NCBI GenBank assembly: GCA_036785705.1
Contig: JAWUZG010000051.1
Coordinates: 14,908,501-14,972,500 of the forward strand
From: Acanthornis magna
Taxonomy: Eukaryota > Chordata > Aves > Passeriformes > Acanthizidae
Direction: 5' to 3'
Length of the DNA stretch: 64,000 nt
The notes beneath the pieces were generated by a model. It was not told the origin of the DNA and did no database searches. It saw only the letters and a list, made by a program, of their open reading frames with translations. Position numbers and translations under genes: made by a program. Shown here one piece after another: positions 58,403 through 64,000 of the stretch. Position 1 is the stretch's first letter. Each line of letters starts with the position of its first letter.

Positions 58403-61400
58403 TGAAGCTGTGGTTATGAATTGAACTGCTTGCTGTAAACTGCACCGTGCTTCTGTCCAGGAATAAGTGCAGCTTCTAATGACACTGCTCCAGCTGCAGG
58501 AGTCTGCTCAGTGAAAGACGAGGAGGAGAAGGAGAATGGCTGCTGGCCATTTTTGTTTTCTAACGTGCATGGGTTGAAGAAAGAAGAATCCCTCATGGGA
58601 TTTGATTTAGATGGTTTTGGCAGCTGTAAATTACTCACAGCATGCTGCAGAGTTTGTGCTATGAGATATTTTCAGTTCCGTTGAAATCTCATGCTAAAAA
58701 AAAAACAGCCTCAAGAAACTCGAACAAGAATAAGGCAGTGGGACAGAAGATTCCTGCAGATGACTTTCAGCTGGCTTATGCCTGCCTGCTCCATAGGAGG
58801 AGTTTTGAGGAGCTGGGTTCAATACTTAGGGAATCTTGAAAAAACATCAGTGAATGACACTGCAATGTTGTTTTTCACTCTTAATGGCAAAGAAAGTGCT
58901 TTTTTTTAGACTTTGGATTACATTAGGGTATACTTACTCTCTGTTTGTCTTAAGATATGCTGCACAGGTTTTTAGAGGAATTGAGTTAGTACTTTCTAAA
59001 ACATTGTTTTGTTCTGTGGTTGTGTCCTGACGGTTAAGAGTGTATCTTACTCAGAGAGCAAAACTGCTACTTATAAAATCTACCTCCACAAATAAACAAA
59101 TAAACAAAAACCTGTGCTAAAATTAAAAATCTCTTGTAATCTTTGGAGCACTGTGTGCAAATAGATCTATTTTATGGAGGGCTGCTCTTAGAGGGAAGTG
59201 AGACCAGTTTCCATCAAGAAAGGTGTTGCTGGAATTGAAAGAAGAATGTGTCTTTTAGTGGAAGGATCTCAGCTTGGATCTCACATCCCAGGCCAGCTTG
59301 AAAGGTTAGACTTTCCCCCAAAACCAAGAGTAACCTTTGAGAAATTAAATGAGTTTGACCTAGAGATGATCGAAGACTGGGGAACACAAGGCGTCCTTGC
59401 TGACTCTTCAGTTTTTCAGAGCACTTGTGCTTTGTCTGGACATTTTACACTGTAACAGGCATGGGGTTGTACAGTCTTCCCACACCACATGGGGCCTGCA
59501 GCAGAGCAGAGCACCTGCAAAATCAAGTTATTGTGGAAAGGGAACAAGAGCTGCTCACCTTTCCTTCCATCAGCTGGATCACTCCAACATGTGTTCTTAC
59601 AGATGGCTGGTATCTGCATTATTTTTCTATTTCCTGTATCACTGCACATAGTAGAGAGTAAAATATTTTAGTAAGTGGGAATATGCAAGACATTACAGAA
59701 AATTATATATGGACATTGTAATATTGAAATTTTTGCAAATGTCAGTATAAAAAGTATCCTAGTCAACATGAAACAGAGAATTAGACATAGTTTCAGATAT
59801 TAAACAATATTAATACCTCTTTGATACACTTCTACTTTCACAAAATGACATTTTCTGTAGAAAAACTATTTCATCAGCAGGTCTTGACCAGTTTTAATCG
59901 TAGTTTCATTTCCCCATCATTTTCTCAGGTAGAGTAGAACAACAAAGGGTTAAAAAACCTGCTGATATTTTGTGTTACTCTGTTAGTGTTTATGTATGTC
60001 CAGCCCCCTTGCTGCCTTCCTCCTCTCAGTGGGTCCTTAGCTGCAGACACAAATGCAGAAATACCCACACACCCAACCCCATGACTAAAGCCAGCCAGCT
60101 GTGAGTCTTGCTTAATGACATGAGCTTGGTCCATGTGCAGTCTCCTCCACCTTCCTCTCTGTATTCCTAGGGAGGCAGAGGAGCACTGCAGGAGGAATGC
60201 TGCTGCTTGGCCCCTGCAGAGTTTTTCCCCAGGCTGAACAAAAACCCAAAGGAGAAAAGTGCATGTCAGGTATCCATCCCACATTTTCCTCTTAGGGCCA
60301 GAGCAGGACTTCCAAGGTTAGTTTGGTACTGTGGGTTATGGTGGCTATGCAGGGTCCTCAGGTCCAAGGCTCAGTGCTGTGCTGGAGGTGCATGGATATA
60401 TTAAGACCATTTTAGGCATCCTGGATATTTCAGTCACAATCCCTGTTTTTCAAAATCTCCTACATATTTCTGCTTCTGAGAGTCCCCATATGTTGCAAGA
60501 AGAAGGCATTTTTGGAGGGGTCATGGTTGCCCTGTAGCCTGGTAAGAGACCATGATTATAAGCTTCTCCTCAAGAAACTGATGTTACGGGACCATGGGAC
60601 CCAGCCAAGCCTTCTGTTGGCAGCCCCCCAACCTCCTTTGATCAAGAGGTATCAGTGGATGAGGAAATGGGGAAAACAACATGGATACAAACACAATAAG
60701 TTCTGTTGTTAATACTCATTTTGTGTAAGGCATTTGGACCTGCCCTCTCTCTACTATCAGGGGAATTTTGAAAGCTGTGCAAAATGTTGTCTCCTGTTCC
60801 TCTGCTGGATTAACAGCTGCAAAAACTGGAGCAGCTCAGCAGTTTTAATCTCTGGGTTCCTGTGTGTACTTTCTGATTTTAGAGGCCTCTGTTGGTAGAG
60901 AATTCATACCTCAATTTGGGGCCAAATGATATGACAGTGGTTATGGGATGTCATCTGTTGTCTTGCACATGATCTTTGCATTTTTTCCCCATCAATCCAT
61001 AGCTGCTTCTATCTGAGCTTCCACAGGGTGTTATGGAAAGTCCTGGCTTTGGCTGTCTGCATAAGTCTGTTCCAAGGTCCTTGGCAAGAGCACTCTAATT
61101 TGAGATGGTGATGTAGGAATGTTTTCTCTAGCATATTACACCAGAGCTTCTTCTTCATTTTGCTGTCTGAGCTATATCTGTGCAGAAATAGAGCACAATA
61201 GAGTACGATTAAAAACCTCTAGTATCACTGTAAATGAGGAAAAATGCCATTGAAGTAGATAATGTAACTGTTGTGATTAAGGTGAGAGCTGGAATTAGTT
61301 TGTACTGAATTAAAAGCACACAGAGAAATACAGTAGTGGGTTAAGATTCAGTGTTAGAGGAGTTTCATAGATTTCCTCTGTAATCCAGTTTATGTGGCTT

Positions 61401-62985
61401 TGTGCCCACCTGCATGTGTTTGTCTGTTTCATGCAGTGTGGGCATCTCACAGAGGTATAAAAGTTATACCTGGGGAGCACTGGTGAGGTGTTCAAACCCT
61501 TTAGCGTGTCAGAATAATTTCTGAATTTCAGCTTGACTTGCATTTTCCATAACCTCTTTCCTCTTTATGTTTCTCTTTCAAGTTTTTATGCCTTCCTAAA
61601 GTCCCTTTAATGTCTTTAGGTTTATTTTGCTTTATTACTTGCTCTATGCTTTTTTAAAGCTGTGCTGTTATAGATATTTACTGTCTTTTCTTCTCCTAAT
61701 CTTTTCTCCCACTGATTTCTTTAGCTTTTTCCTGTTCTCTGTCTCCTGTGCTTTATCCCCTGTCTTACTACTGTAACCAACAGTGTTTCTACCTGCTTCC
61801 TCTGAAGACATTTGAATTCAGGATGCTCTGAAGAGTTTCAGGGGTGGATATGAGCCGACAGACCTTGTAGAGAATCTTACAGTCAAAGCCTTAATTTTAG
61901 TAAATAAAAGGTATTGTAGCCTTCACTGTGACTGGAGAGATGGCTCCTGAATGTTTGCATTAGCTACCAAGCCACATAGGAAATTCTTGAGAATGTTTTC
62001 AGTGATTTAATTTCTTGGTTACTAAGTCTGCAGACACTGAATTATTTTGAGAATGTGTGGGCAGATTTTATTTTTTGCTTTATTTTTCTGCTATTCCTTT
62101 ATTTCGTAAAGTCTTTGGCCTATTGTTTTTATTTTCTTTTCCTCTTCTGTAAATTATTTCTCTCCCCATAACCTCACCGCATCATCTATATCCATCACTG
62201 TGTCCTTCCAGGTCCTTTTCATCCTGCTTCTTATACTCTTTTTCTCCTTGCATTCTTCTTGCTCTTATTGTCCCTAACAGATTTTATCTGCTCCATCTAA
62301 AACTGGTGAGAACAGAGACCATTATGCCTCTAAGAAACAGGCTTTTATGATATTAAAAATTGAAACTTGGAGTGTTTGGCTTAGGAGGTACCTTTCCTGA
62401 GACAGTAACTGAATTGAACCTAAAATGCACTTGTGTTTCTCCTGTAATGTTCCCTGCTGGATGCCCTGACTTTGGGAGCAGAGAAAGGAAATTGCCTGAT
62501 GTGTCTTTTCTTTGCTAAGCACTCCGGTAGTGTGCAGCCTTAGAGAGCACCAGTGGCTGCCACTTGCCATTGCCTATGACAAGGAAAATGGGAAGACTGT
62601 GGAGGGATGCAGGCTGGGAGAAAGGATTTGTAGCTGCAAGTCCTCAGGTACTGTCAGTGAGCCCAAGTCCTGGGCGAAGGTTTTGTGCTGGTGCAGGAAG
62701 GCAGCCTGCCCTGAGGTGAATGTTAATACATTTACTGCTGCTTTGAGATAGCAGCCATGAATTAATCATGGCCTCTATGAGGGAATGGCTCAGGTTTGAG
62801 TAATTGTCATAAGTGTGATTTGGCTTAGTCCTCCCAGGATGCTTTCAGCACAGCTAAGCACAGGCACAGGGAAATATTCCTGGCAGGAGGCTGAGGACAT
62901 TGTATGTAAGTAGATCTGTGGGTCTTTGCTCTTGCACATGTATAACTCTTGTGTAAATCCCCTCAAAACAACCTCAGTCTAAAAT

Positions 62986-63007
62986 AAGTCTAAAATAAGA
63001 AATTGCT
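62986..63007. repeat. 11-bp perfect tandem duplication
   Basis: agtctaaaata occurs twice head to tail. Confidence 0.9.
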
Positions 63008-64000
63008 TGAGATCATTGAAGAAGCTGGAGTACAATAGTTTTCTGTCAGAAATTCCTCATAAAATTACTCTAAATTGTATGTGGAAAATAAAGCATTTAT
63101 TGGGATATTGGAATCTGTACTAAAACAGGCTGTGTTACCACAGAGGTTTTTGCTTTCTGATGGTTTGTACTGTCAAGGCAACCATGCTGCCTTATAAAGT
63201 TTAAAAGTTCTGCATTCTTAGACAGACTGTGCTGGCCTGTGTGATTTGTGTGAACAGAAATATACTTTTTACTCAAAAACTGTACATTTTTGGCAGATTC
63301 TTTTGAATCTTGAGTGCTTTTCAAACATTTGAAATAAAAAGATGAGGAGTAAATAAATGGGAGAAAATCACATGCAGGAGTGCATAGACAGTCTAAGGAT
63401 TGACAGAGAAATAAAAGTGTGAAATAGCAATGATACTGTAAAAGAGATATAATAAAATCAGAAAAAAACAGTGGGTCAGGTGCTGCATGAAGGCTGCTTT
63501 GCTTCACTCCAGCAGCTCAGTATAGCAGTTAAGCAAACATTTTATGGCTGGAAGTACACACACTCTAGTTCCTCTGAAGCTGAGTGTTGTGCCCGTCTCC
63601 CTCTGAGGGTGAAAGGGCAGCACGCAGTCTTTACACTGACAGTCTGCAGAACTAATTTAGTGGGTCAGTATGTAGGGATAGGACAGAAGCAGTACCCACT
63701 GCAGGTAGATTTACATGGTTGGAGCTCCTGCTTCCAGCTCCTCTGCCCACTCCTGTTTAAAGTAAGTTTATCCTAGCAAACATTCACAAATGTAGATGTG
63801 GCGAGACTGTGCTAGATTTCAGGGGAAAAAAAAAAAGATTTTGCATTGAACAACACACCAGTACTGACAAATCTTAAAAATTACTGGTGATGATGAATCT
63901 TACAGATTTATCATAAAAAATCACAAGATTTGTTCATGTTGCCCCAGACTATTTGTTTATCTTCTTATCTAAAAGCCATTAGTACTGTGTACCACCCTCT

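Larger units (their letters stand above)
26652..64000 (+). other. TBX15: TBX15 intron 1 (5' part, runs off the window)
   Basis: The intron starts at the gttagt donor. I looked through the rest of the window for the expected second exon (acidic/serine-rich stretch leading into the start of the T-box) and found nothing matching in any frame. The intron is thus inferred to be at least 37.3 kb. The first 4 kb is still GC-rich and CpG-dense; from about 31.1 kb it becomes AT-rich. The assignment assumes the same transcript continues, which the sequence alone cannot prove. Confidence 0.8.
54001..64000. other. AT-rich intron 1 to window end, no exon seen
   Basis: No T-box exon, RNA gene or named transposon. 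A poly-A tract (58346-58402), an 8-bp inverted repeat (61454-61472) and an 11-bp tandem duplication (62986-63007) are present. The segment about 54.44-54.62 kb is unique and enhancer-like (inference). The longest frame, 136 codons (63097-63507, minus), is not recognisable. Confidence 0.5.

Noticed and set aside
1..64000. CRISPR arrays, bacterial operons, complete transposons or a novel multi-gene system
   Set aside because: None is present. The sequence is avian-type nuclear DNA with one exon and regulatory and repeat structure only.

Overview
This window is nuclear DNA from a vertebrate, most likely a bird. Two truncated CR1 (chicken repeat 1) LINE 3' ends are present. Both keep the CR1-type 'cccttccaac' 3' end and octamer tail, and one lies on each strand. 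There is no operon structure and there are almost no long open frames outside GC-rich DNA. The species cannot be told from the sequence.

Only one protein-coding element can be supported: the first coding exon of the T-box transcription factor gene TBX15 (+ strand, 26450-26651). It carries the N-terminal Groucho-binding (eh1-like) motif and a basic nuclear localisation cluster, and ends at a GT splice donor. No exon encoding the T-box DNA-binding domain was found downstream, so roughly the last 37 kb is read as TBX15 intron 1. The window therefore holds the upstream regulatory region, the promoter, exon 1 and the first part of a long first intron.

Layout. (1) 1-8.5 kb is AT-rich intergenic DNA with a solo-LTR-like element on the minus strand (about 4.44-4.76 kb) and a CR1 3' fragment (6.89-7.27 kb). 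(2) 8.5-31 kb is GC-rich and packed with about ten separate CpG-dense blocks, alternating with AT-richer non-repetitive segments. This pattern is typical of a developmental regulator under Polycomb control. It holds a CTCF-like motif at its upstream edge, a tandem pair of T-box half-sites (13.63 kb), a CCAAT/TATA core-promoter-like arrangement (14.65-14.71 kb), one CR1 insertion (15.56-15.88 kb), a perfect 14-bp inverted repeat (23.70 kb) and the TBX15 promoter and exon 1 (26.0-26.65 kb). The promoter shows two inverted CCAAT boxes 42 bp apart, poly(dA:dT) tracts, a start-stop upstream ORF in frame with the main ORF and a four-run G-quadruplex motif. (3) 31-64 kb is AT-rich intron with microsatellites, homopolymer tracts, a few conserved-looking islands and a candidate 35-nt cryptic exon (41.2 kb).

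The other long open frames in the GC-rich part have no recognisable homology and come from stop-codon scarcity in CpG islands. I saw no RNA gene, CRISPR array, complete transposon or novel multi-gene system. The interesting material is regulatory.
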